Of a stretch of 64,000 nt of DNA, positions 22,849-64,000 are shown in pieces. Source of the DNA: Gadus chalcogrammus (taxonomy: Eukaryota; Chordata; Actinopteri; Gadiformes; Gadidae); the NCBI RefSeq assembly GCF_026213295.1, contig NC_079415.1, positions 33,618,813 through 33,682,812 of the forward strand. The letters are read 5' to 3'. The notes below the pieces were generated by a model, which was given only the letters and a program-made list of their open reading frames with translations, ran no database searches and had not been told where the DNA came from. The position numbers were made by a program, and so were the translations under genes. Within the stretch, counting starts at the first letter, position 1. Each line of letters begins with the position of its first letter.

Positions 22849-23640
22849 CGTGCGTGGAGTTGGTACAGGTAAATCAGTTAGTTAATGATTGATGGTTTTA
22901 CTGACAGCTCTGACTCAGGTCCAGGTCGGGTCCTGATCTGAGGTGTTTCTGACAGCGTGGATAAGATCTCTTTACTATGTTTATTTGGTTTGTTGTCTTG
23001 TCTTTTTCCTAACTCTGAAAAGTCTTTACTCGTTTTCTACTCCTTCAAAGTAATACAAATGTTTCCTTATCTTTTCATCAGATTGTATTTTGATTTGTTG
23101 GGAGTCACTTGAGTTCACAGCAGACGATACAAAGTACAGCAGAACTTAATACCCTTGACGTAACTTTAGTTCCGCTGTTTTAACCTCGCACATCATTACT
23201 GAGACATGTTGGATTTATGGCTTTATAGTGGCGTCCTCAAACCTTTGCTCCTCTTATCTTATCACTTGATACAGTTATGGGTGTGTGTTCTGGTGAAGCC
23301 CAGCCCTGACCATCATAAAGGTTTTAGGTGTAGTTAGATATTGTTTAAAGCCTCCTTCCTCATTCCATCGGTCTTCACTAAGGAGCCTAGCAGCTCAATC
23401 TTTACTCTCAGAACCTTTAGAACCGTGTTCACGTTCTGTCTCGGTACAGAACACTTACTTTGTGTTTTGGCGAACACCTGAATCTCTTCATTCAACTGAT
23501 CTTACTTTCCTTCCTTTTGTACTTTTATATTTTCATACGACACAGGGCACGACACGTTTTCATCAAAGAGAGGCTAAGGTACAGTTTGCTTAATTTCATG
23601 TTTTCTTAAGATTGTTGGTCATATCTTCTCACTGTATTAA
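21976..23640 (+). repeat. Tandem duplication, unit about 0.89 kb, two copies
   Basis: TACAGGTAAACCAG at 21976 recurs as TACAGGTAAATCAG at about 22864. Both copies continue collinearly (AATGATTGATGGTTTTACTG, TTGTTTGGTTTGTTGTC-like, GAACCTTTAGAAC). A short GT/GCGT tract lies at 22812-22855. No protein-coding gene recognised. Confidence 0.8.
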
Positions 23641-24420
23641 TATATTCTAAATGAATCAGTTTCCAGTCAAAGTTAAGTGTTCCCAGGTTTCTGCTGTAAA
23701 AGAGATATTGATCTAAGAGAGACAATCTGTCTGAATAAAGGAATATTGGTCGGAACATCAATAACTAGTTTCAATGTGTTGGGGGTGTTTTCATAAGGAC
23801 CCTCTGGTCCAGAAAGGGAACAGAACTCACATTGGATTCCAATGGAAAACTGTTTGGATTCAATCATTCCCTGTTTTGTGCAGAAAGGACGAGTTGTGAC
23901 AATCTCTTGGACTGTGTGCGTGTAGTGTGTTGTGGAGGTTTATTGGTAACATAAGTGACTTATTGTTGTTTTTATGAGCGTCGATAACGGTTCAGTACCC
24001 TGATCTTTGCACTCTTGATGCCAGTGACTCCACTCTGTGGAAGAGACGTTTCAGTGGTTCCCGTTGTGAGGGGGCAACATTTCCTCCCACACTAATCACA
24101 GTCGGCCATCTCTGAAAGGACACCGTGTTATCAACTGCTCGCAGGTGAGCAGTCTGTCATGGTCAGACTGTACCCTCCGGCAGATAAAAGGGGGGAACGG
24201 GAGACTTTTTCAATGTTGCATTTACTTCAAAAATGGAAATATGTTTTATTAATATTTTTACTTTGTGAATGGTTCCTTTTTATTTGATAGCAATAATAGA
24301 TGATGTGGGTATTCATACCTTAATATGGATCCCCACTTTGTATTCAGTATGTCCCAGCTCTTATTTAATCTCCCCATGGAGAGTTAACAATGGGTGGTTG
24401 TCTCTTGGGCTGGGTAGACC
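23641..24420. other. Spacer upstream of gene A without recognised gene
   Basis: Ordinary-composition sequence with no repeat structure or coding frame that I recognise. It may hold the promoter and 5' non-coding exons of gene A. Confidence 0.4.
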
Positions 24421-24704
<284 letters not shown>

Positions 24705-24815
24705 CAGAGAGGAGGAGGACATACAGTCTTTTCCACAAGAATTTCCCATCTGGTACCAAATACAATCCACAGAAACAATATGTAGTTGTGTTTGTGTCCA
24801 GGTCTCCAGTCTACT

Positions 24816-38698
<13,883 letters not shown>

Positions 38699-38720
38699 CA
38701 CCTGTGTGTCTATAACTTAC

Positions 38721-38784
<64 letters not shown>

Positions 38785-38786
38785 GT

Positions 38787-38845
<59 letters not shown>

Positions 38846-39078
38846 GGGGCCCCGCTCAGTCCGACGAGGAGGTCCCTTGGCGTGTGTGTGTGTTAGTCAG
38901 TGTGTGTGTGTGCGTGTGTGTGTGTGCGTGTGTGTGTGTGTTAGCATGCGTGCAGGCGTTATTCGATTGCCTGGTAACCATGGTTACTAATATTCACACT
39001 GGTTTCAATAATACATTTGATGGTATTTCCCATCTTTGCTGAGCAAGAGTTTTGTTCTAAAGTTCAGTGATTGAAACA

Positions 39079-39084
39079 AATAAA
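39079..39084 (+). other. Candidate polyadenylation signal AATAAA, gene A
   Basis: Positional equivalent of 1710-1715. The sequence from 38840 to 40500 matches block 0 and block B and contains no other recognisable gene. Confidence 0.45.
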
Positions 39085-40506
39085 AGCCCGGGCTATGGAA
39101 GTGTTCCGGTACCACTGTCATGCACCTACCCGATGTCAAGTGGACCGGGTTGAATTCACTGCGGGTCTCTCTTCTTATATCCATCTCACCAAAGATATTT
39201 TATTACTGTCCTTCTCAACACTCTCTGATCTCACTAAAAGGCTGGCAGCACAACACAGCAATAACGACGAGATGCGCTGTGCGTAGAGACGAAAGAATAC
39301 CCACGTTGAATTTGCAACATTTGGCAAAAAATGATTCTAAATCTGCCCATATATGGACACGCCAGAATTGTTGCATCTGTGGCTGCTGGTAATTTAATCA
39401 CAAAGAAGTATACTCTACGGGGCTATTTTCATCATTATTATTATTATTTTAATTTTTTTAGACGGCACAGCGATCCGGGGCTATTCCCAAAAGATCTGTG
39501 GCTATAGCCTCGAATGCTCGAATGCTAGAGCCTCGAATGGGTTCTTCAATCTGATTGGTAGTCAAACTGGAGATTAGTTTTCCCCCCCTTTTCGGGGATA
39601 ATGTTCCCCGTTTTGATCTCGGACGTTTGGTTCACTTTTTTATGCACACCTTGTGTCCTCAGCGTCTCTGTGAAAATTATAGTCTCTCTCGCTCTTGCTC
39701 TCGCTCTGAGTCTGATGACACACGTGAACACAAACATGCATATGTGAACATACACACACGCGTATATTACCACGCACACACATGCAAGCGCACACACGCA
39801 TATATGAATTAACATAAAGACACACACATAAACATACCATACTATATAGGAACCCAAACACGCAGCCACACAAACACGTGTATGTGAACACAAACAAACA
39901 CGTACATATGAACACACACACGTGCGTACATATTATAAACACTCAAATATACACGCAGACACACACATGCACACGCCGCACGTGCATCTATGAACACACT
40001 TACTCAAGTTATGAACACACACACTTACTCACATATGAACACAGACACGCACAGACTACACACACATGTATATATAAACACACACACACACACACTGTGT
40101 TTTGATGATTTATATTCATGTACTCAACTATAATCCAAATGCTACATTTTCTGGGGCTTCTTAAAATTGATCTTGATTAACCATGAAAGGAGATTTTTTA
40201 AATCTTTACAAATACTATATTTCTAATGTTTCTGATTGATTGGTGGTAAATTGTAACATTTTTATACTACAATATTGTGTCTATTTTCAGACGATAACAG
40301 TTTCATACTGCGGGGCTCTGATATCAGTTTATATTTTGATATGCCTCACATGATGTAAAGCAGATTTTATATTATATTCGTAATGCAAGCGGTCGAAAAA
40401 CGATAGATCATGTTGCGATGACTTTAAACTGAGTATTGATTCCTTGTGTTCTGTGGGGAAAAACACAGCAGCAGCACCTGTTTATGATTAGTAATGTCTG
40501 TCTGCT

Positions 40507-40712
40507 GCTTCTATTGTTTGAGTCCTTGTGTTTATTGTGTTCATGTAAGGGACTGTTCTTCTATTGTTTGAGTCCTTGCGTTTATTGTGTTCATGTAAGG
40601 GACTGTTCTTCTATTGATTGTGTCCTTGTGTTTATTGTGTTCATGTAAGGGACTGTTCTTCTATTGTTTGAGTCCTTGTGTTTATTGTGTTCATGTAAGG
40701 GTCTGTTCTTCT
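40507..40712 (+). repeat. 50-bp minisatellite, block A, about 4 copies
   Basis: Same unit as 3153-3412, including one variant unit with GATTGTGTCC. Confidence 0.9.
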
Positions 40713-41222
40713 GTTGTCCTGGTTAATAAAGCATAATGGTGATAAACAACTCAGTGGATCCTCTGAATGTTCTCTTGTGTTCAGCAGAGGATCAGTTTAC
40801 ACTTTAAGGTCGGGGGTTCACTGAATAAAAAGCACAACAGAGGCTTCGTCTACACAACATTAATAACCAGGACACCAGCAAGTGCATTTCCACCTCAGAC
40901 TCATACGCCCGATGAGGGACGGAGTATGGAGAGAGTTCTAGAAGCGAGCCGACAGGAAACAGCCCAGCTACTGGCGTCTCTCCAGAGACGAGCCTTGCAG
41001 GCTGGTTGATGCACCACCTCCCCGTCTTAACAGGACCCTGAGCCTCCATGTTGAAACACACAGAGGTGTGTGTTTGAGGCGCTGAGCTGCAGAGGAGGAA
41101 CCTCTCCTTCTCTGGGTGCGTGGGAGGGGGCAGCAGGATGGACGCGTTTGATAAATGAGTCGATAGTAAGATGTGAGGTTGTTTATCAAAGCCATGCTTC
41201 AGTCCTGTTATTGCGTGGGGAG

Positions 41223-41236
41223 CCACTAGGGGGCGG
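41223..41236 (+). promoter_or_regulatory. CTCF-like motif, block A
   Basis: CCACTAGGGGGCGG, identical to the block 0 and block B motifs and in the same orientation as the genes. Confidence 0.45.
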
Positions 41237-41819
41237 TGAATCCACCTCGGTGGGGTTCACCTTCTGACCAACAGGACCAGGGGGAAGGAGACTGTGTGTG
41301 TGAAGTGACAACCTATTTGCACCTCTTGCAGGACGTTTCAGTCCTCGTGTTTTCCGTAAGGCAATAAGCGCCAAAAAAGTAATCCAAGAAGGAAACGAGG
41401 CAGATGGAAAAGGAAGAATGCAGCGATTTATCCTCAGAACATAGTGAACAAACATTGAACCAATAATAAACGTTTCCAAGTAAAATACTGGGTCACCACA
41501 TAGTAATTGACAGGAAGAAATCACTTTTTTGTATTTGTATTTAAATGACGGTTATCTACGGTCAGAAAGCCGTTGCTCCTGTCATGCTCTGAGAACTCAA
41601 TTAACTCAGTCAACTCAACAACTCAATCAATTTGTGGTCGAAGGACAAATTAAGACGCAATAAAACTTCATCTATTGGATAGACACAAATCAGATGGAGC
41701 AAAATATCCGTTGTGCTTAATTATTGTGAATTAAAGCAAAATAGAAATTAACAAATTGTAAATAATAGTAATAGTGTGTGTTTGTGTGTTTGGAATGGTT
41801 GAAGAGCCTTTTGTGCTCA

Positions 41820-41823
<4 letters not shown>

Positions 41824-41859
<36 letters not shown>
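41824..41859 (+). repeat. (CA)n microsatellite
   Basis: Short CA tract at the right end of block A, equivalent to 4612-4679 and 63803-63892. Confidence 0.95.
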
Positions 41860-41860
<1 letters not shown>

Positions 41861-41979
41861 AACAAGCGAGCAGAAGAGCCAACACAACTAAATGAAGAGC
41901 AGACTGTATCGCTATAATGAAAGGTTCCTTCAAGGTGGGTTTGTTAAAGCGTGTTCATCCCTTCACCACCGAGTGTTGG

Positions 41980-42604
41980 TGTTACCACCCCAACTCGTTC
42001 AGGGGGAAAAAGGGAAGTAACACACACACAACCCGGTGGATTGGGGTTGTAATTACGGTATTTATTATAACTCAACAAAGGAATAGAATAACAATCATCA
42101 GAAATGGGCCGCTAGGTGCTGTCAAAGCAAAGAAACAAATATAACCAAAAGAGAACTCCTTAAAATAAAATGGAGCTACCTGTCTAATAACTAAATACGA
42201 ACGGTCCTAAAACAAACCCCAACTGGCTACTCTAGCATAACGAAAACAGAAATACAAATGATCAGCACCCCTAAACCTAGTGTGGCTAAACAGTGACAAA
42301 CCTAAATGAGTGCAAATGAACAACGTCAGTACAGAGGGATTCTTCTTACCCTGGCCCAAGTCTGGGAACACACAAACGTAACCTCTTGCTCTCAAACGAA
42401 TGCGACTACGCGCCTCGATTCCCTACAGGTGTCTGCCCCGCTTGCAGGGCGCATCAGGCTTTTATACGCCTCCACGGCGCCGTCGCTCTCCGGTTGGTTC
42501 CGGGGACGGAGGGACCCGCCCACTTGAGCTTCTTTGGGGAAAAACAGGAGGGGTAGCGCACGCAGCGGGAGGGGAGACAATGCGGTCGACTGACGGCCGT
42601 AACA
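41980..42604 (-). mobile_element. Solo LTR with perfect 5-bp target duplication
   Basis: 625 bp beginning TGTTAC and ending GTAACA, flanked by GTTGG at 41975-41979 and at 42605-42609. On the minus strand a GTATAAAAG TATA box (near 42465) lies inside, so the element points left. The ends and target duplication are intact, implying a fairly recent insertion followed by LTR-LTR recombination. No internal domain remains, so the family is unknown. Confidence 0.82.
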
Positions 42605-42609
42605 GTTGG

Positions 42610-43680
<1,071 letters not shown>

Positions 43681-43699
43681 TTGTCAAGGATCAAATAAA

Positions 43700-47340
<3,641 letters not shown>

Positions 47341-47350
47341 ACACAGCTCA

Positions 47351-47358
47351 TATAAAAG
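47351..47358 (+). promoter_or_regulatory. TATA box of gene B
   Basis: TATAAAAG lies 75 bp upstream of the gene B start codon. Transcription would start about 47380 and give a short 5' UTR without an intron. It is 36 bp left of the block breakpoint and has no counterpart upstream of gene A. Confidence 0.5.
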
Positions 47359-47425
47359 AAGAGAATAAACACTGAGTGGACGTAGAAACAAGGAGTTGTG
47401 TTTGTGTCCAGGTCTCCAGTCTTCT

Positions 47426-59878
<12,453 letters not shown>

Positions 59879-60413
59879 CGCGGGTTGGAGAGGACCAGTC
59901 GTATCCGGATCACCCAGACAGATTTGACTCCAGGCACCAGGTGTTGGGTAGAGAGGCTCTGACTGGCCGCTGTTACTGGGAGGTAGAGTGGAAAGGACTG
60001 GTTAGGATAGGAGTGACATACAGAGGAATCACAAGGAGAGGAGGGGGTGATGACAGCGAGCTTGGAGAGAACAACAAGTCCTGGACTCTTGATTGTTCTG
60101 GTGGTCGTTACTGTGCCCGGTACAACGGTACACAGACAGTCCTCCCTCTCCACCCCGCTGGCTCCACCAGAGTAGGAGTGTATCTGGACCGGCCTGCTGG
60201 CTCTCTGTCCTTCTACAGAGTGTCCCAGGTGGAGGAGGGTCCTCAGACACACTGACACACCTCCACACCTTCTGCTCCTCCTTCACCCAGGAGGACCTCC
60301 TCCCGGGGGTGGTGGTAGGGGGGGGGTGGGGGGTCAGGGGGTCCTCAGCCGCTCTGTGTCGGTGGTAGAAAAAAAAAAAGGGACCTCCTGACTGAGCATG
60401 GCCCCGGCCCCTG

Positions 60414-60430
60414 TGTGTGTGTGTGTGTGT

Positions 60431-60461
<31 letters not shown>

Positions 60462-60490
60462 CGCGTGCGTGCGCGCGTGCGCGCGTGCGC

Positions 60491-60537
<47 letters not shown>

Positions 60538-60572
60538 TGTGTGTGTGTGTGTGTGCGCGTGTGTGTGTGTGT
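60414..60572 (+). repeat. (GT)n with (GCGT)n, block B 3' region
   Basis: TG and TGCG units. The CA arm seen in blocks 0 and A is missing, so the 3' UTR hairpin cannot form here. Confidence 0.95.
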
Positions 60573-60709
60573 TAGCATGCGTGCAGGCGTTATTCGATTG
60601 CCTGGTAACCATGGTTACTAATATTCACACTGGTTTCAATAATACATTTGATGGTATTTCCCATCGTTGCTGAGCAAGAGTTTCGTTCTAAAGTTCAGTG
60701 ATTGAAACC

Positions 60710-60715
60710 AATAAA
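60710..60715 (+). other. Candidate polyadenylation signal AATAAA, gene B
   Basis: Equivalent of 1710-1715 and 39079-39084. Confidence 0.45.
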
Positions 60716-61277
60716 AGCCCGGGCTATGGAAGTGGTACGGTACCACTGTCATGCACCTACCCGATGTCAAGTGGACCGGGTTGAATTCACTGCGGGTCTC
60801 TCTTCTTATATCCATCTCACCAAAGATATTTTATTACTGTCCTTCTCAACACCCTCTGATCTCACTAAAAGGCTGGCAGCACAACACAGCAATAACGACG
60901 AGATGCGCTGTGCGTAGAGAAGAAAGAATACCGACGTTGAATTTGCAACATTTGGCAAAAAATGATTCTAAATCTGCCCATATATGGACACGCCAGAATT
61001 GTTGCATCTGTGGCTGCTGGTAATTTAATCACAAAGAAGTATACTCTACGGGGCTATTTTTATCATTATTATTTTAATTTTTGTAGACGGCACAGCGATC
61101 CGGGGCTATTCCCAAAAGATCCCGGGCTATAGCCTCGAATGCTCGAATGCTGTAGCCTCAAATGGGTTCTTCAATCAGATTGGTAGTCACACTGGAGATT
61201 AGTTTTCCCCCCCTTTTTGGGGATAATGTTCCCCGTTTTGATCTTGGACGTTTGGTTCACTTTTTTATCCACACCTT

Positions 61278-61314
61278 CTGAGGACCCCCACCCTAGGAGG
61301 GTGGGGGTCCTCAG
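61278..61314. repeat. Perfect 17-bp inverted repeat, 3-nt loop, unique to block B
   Basis: CTGAGGACCCCCACCCT, loop AGG, then the exact reverse complement. Blocks 0 and A have only CCTTGTGTCCTCAGCG here, so this is a short palindromic insertion. Confidence 0.9.
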
Positions 61315-61364
61315 CGTCTCTGTGTAAATTATAGTCTCGCTCTCCCTCGCTCTGAGTCTGATGA

Positions 61365-61865
61365 CACACGTGAACACAAACATGCATGTGAACACAGTAA
61401 CACACACACGTGTGTGCGTATATTACCACGCACACACATGCAAGCGCACACACGCATATATGAATTAACATAAAGACACATGTAAACAAACGCGCATGCA
61501 CAGACGCATATATAAACACACACAAACACGTATATAGGAACACAAACACGCACGCACACAAACACGTGTATGTGAACACAAACAAACACGTATATATGAA
61601 CACACACACACATGCGTACATATGAAAATGCGCCACGTGAACACCCACACCATATTATAAACACTCAAATATACACGCAGACACACACAAGCAAACGTGC
61701 GCACACATGCATATATAAATGTGTGTGCGCCCGCATGCACACGCCGCACGCGCATCTATGAACACACACTTACTCAAGTTATGAACACACACACTCAGAC
61801 ATGAACACAGACACGCACGGACTACACACACACATGTATATACAAACACACACACATGCACACTG
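61365..61865 (+). repeat. Cryptic AC-rich low-complexity stretch, block B
   Basis: Equivalent of 2340-2735 but about 100 bp longer because of extra ACACGCACGC and TATATAAACACACACAA-like units. 61866-62330 is AT-rich with nothing recognised. Confidence 0.7.
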
Positions 61866-62331
61866 GGTTTTGGTGATTTAAATTCATGTACTCAACTGTA
61901 ATCCAAATGCTACATTTTCTTGGGCTTCTTAAAGTTGTTGTTGAGATTGAGATTTTTAAAATCTTCCATCAGGTTAATTTAGCAGGTTTTACCAAGACTA
62001 TATTTCTAATGTCAAATGTGTTTTAATTATTGATTGATGGTAAATTGTAACATTTTTATACAACAATATTGTCTCTATTTTCAGACGTTAACAATTTCAT
62101 ACTGCGGGGCTCTGATATCAGTTTATATTTTGATAAGCCTCACATGATGTAAAGCAGATTTTATATTATATTCATAATGCTAGCGGTCTATGGGAAAAGC
62201 TATAGATCTTGTTGTGATCACTTTAAACTGACTATTGATTCGATGTGTTCTGGGGGAAAAACACAGAACACATGTTCAGTTATTAAAGATACGTGCACAC
62301 CTGTTTATGATTAGTAATTTCTGCTGCTTCT

Positions 62332-62765
62332 ATTGATTGAGTCCTCATGTTTATTGTGTTCATGTAAGGGACTGTTCTTCTATTGTTTGAGTCCTTGTGT
62401 TCATTGTGTTCATGTAAGGGACTGTTCTTCTATTGTTTGAGTCCTTGTGTTCATGTAAGGGACTGTTCTTCTATTGTTTGAGTCCTTGTGTTTATTGTGT
62501 TCATATAAGGGACTGTTCTTCTATTGATTGAGTCCTTGTGTTTATTGTGTTCATGTAAGGGACTGTTCTTCTATTGTTTGAGTCCTTGGGTTTGTTGTGT
62601 TCATGTAAGGGACTGTTCTTCTATTGTTTGAGTCCTTGTGTTTATTGTGTACATGTAAGGGACTGTTCTTCTATTTGAGTCCTTGTGTTTATTGTGTTCA
62701 TGTAAGGGACTGTTCTTCTATTGTTTGAGTCCTTGTGTTTATTGTGTTCATGTAACGGTCTGTTT
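62332..62765 (+). repeat. 50-bp minisatellite, block B, about 9 copies
   Basis: Same unit as 3153-3412, with shortened units near 62440 and 62680. Confidence 0.9.
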
Positions 62766-63274
62766 TTCAGTATGGTTAATAAAGCATAATGGTGATAATC
62801 AACTCAGTGGATCCTCTGAATGTTCTCTTGTGTTCAGCAGAGGATCAGTTTACACTTTAAGGTCGGGGGTTCACTCAATAAAAAGCTCAACAGAGGCTTC
62901 GTCTACACAACATTAATAATCAGGATACCAGCAAGTGCATTTCCACCTCAGACTCATACGCCCGATGAGGGACGGAGTATGGAGAGAGTTCTAGAAGCGG
63001 GCCGACAGGAAACAGCCCAGCTACTGGCGTCTCTCCAGAGACGAGCCTTGCAGGCTGGTTGATGCACCACCTCCCCGTCTAACAGGACCCTGAGCCTCCA
63101 TGTTGAAACACACAGAGGTGTGTGTTTGAGGCGCTGAGCTGCAGAGGAGGAACCTCTCCTTCTCTGGGTGCGTGGGAGGGGGCAGTAGGATGGACGCGTC
63201 TGATAAATGAGTCGATAGTAAGATGTGAGGCCGTTTATCAAAGCCATGCTTCAGTCCTGTTATTGTGTGGGGAG

Positions 63275-63288
63275 CCACTAGGGGGCGG
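63275..63288 (+). promoter_or_regulatory. CTCF-like motif, block B
   Basis: CCACTAGGGGGCGG, identical to the motifs in blocks 0 and A. Confidence 0.45.
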
Positions 63289-63799
63289 TGAATCCACCTC
63301 GGTGGGGTTCACCTTCTGACCAACAGGACCGGGGGGGAAGGAGTCTGTGTGTGTGAAGCGGCAACCTATTTGCACCTCTTGCAGGACGTTTCAGTCCTCG
63401 TGTTTTCCGTAAGGCAATAAGCGCCAAAAAAGTAATCCAAGAAGGAAACGAGGCAGATGGAAAAGGAAGAATGCAGCGATTTATTCTCAGAACATAGTGA
63501 ACAAACATTGAACCAATAATAAACGTTTCCAAGTAAAATACTGGGTCACCACATAGTAATTGACAGGAAGAAATCACTTGTTTGTATTTAAATGACGGTT
63601 ATCTACGGTCAGAAAGCCGTTGCTCCCGTCATGCTCTGAGAACTCAATTAACTCAGTCAACTCAACAACTCAATCAATTTGTGGTCGAAGGACAAATTAA
63701 GACGCAATAAAACTTCATCTATTGGATAGACACAAATCAGATGGAGCAAAATATCCGTTGTGCTTAATTATTGTGAACTAAAGCAAAATAGAAATTAAC

Positions 63800-63802
<3 letters not shown>

Positions 63803-63892
<90 letters not shown>
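63803..63892 (+). repeat. (CA)n microsatellite
   Basis: Longest of the three block-end CA tracts. 63893-64000 matches the right end of block A. Confidence 0.95.
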
Positions 63893-63893
<1 letters not shown>

Positions 63894-64000
63894 AACCAGC
63901 GAGCAGAAGACCCAACACAACTAAATGAAGAGCAGACTGTATCGCTATAATGAAAGGTTCCTTCAAGGTGGGTTTGTTAAAGCGTGTTCATCCCTTCACC

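Overview
The window is animal nuclear DNA from a ray-finned (teleost) fish. It carries a head-to-tail array of fish-specific NOD-like receptor genes (the NLR-C, or NLRC3-like, class). The diagnostic parts are an FISNA-NACHT exon, leucine-rich-repeat exons of 57-58 codons with phase-2 borders, and a terminal PRY-SPRY (B30.2) exon. Coding exons sit in large introns crowded with microsatellites and minisatellites. The very high density of long (CA)n/(GT)n tracts (over a dozen above 50 bp) suggests a cod-like gadiform; that part is inference.

Layout. Three paralogous blocks, all on the + strand, cover much of the window. Block 0 (1-4740) holds only the last exon (B30.2, 702-1246) and 3' flank of a gene that starts left of the window. 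Block A (24784-about 41935) holds gene A from its start codon (24816) to B30.2 (38022-38698). Block B (47394-64000, running off the right edge) holds gene B from its start codon (47426) to B30.2 (59805 onward). Each gene reads: start exon, short phase-2 N-terminal exons (three repeat-type, one 70 bp), a helical Glu-rich exon, the 1783-bp FISNA-NACHT exon, four LRR exons, a 47-bp linker exon and B30.2. All internal exons join in frame. B30.2 is intact in block 0, frameshifted at its C-terminus in A, and broken by two 1-bp deletions in B.

Between blocks 0 and A lies a 20-kb spacer (4740-24783). It contains a degenerate Ty3/gypsy element, tRNA-derived SINEs, an hAT transposase relic, an element with long terminal inverted repeats, several minisatellites, and a chain of splice-bounded non-coding segments that may be a lncRNA. 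Between A and B lies a 5.5-kb spacer (41935-47393) with a 625-bp solo LTR flanked by a perfect 5-bp target duplication, another copy of the inverted-repeat element, and a TATA box just upstream of gene B.

Function. Fish NLRs of this class are cytosolic ATP-binding receptors thought to sense pathogens: NACHT oligomerises, while the LRRs and B30.2 give ligand specificity. The most interesting signals are regulatory or evolutionary: UG repeats abutting 3' splice sites, one CTCF-like motif per block, different promoters for A and B, LRR growth by duplication of a 1.6-kb exon-intron unit, and a palindromic insertion unique to block B. No prokaryotic feature, CRISPR array, tRNA gene or rRNA gene was found.
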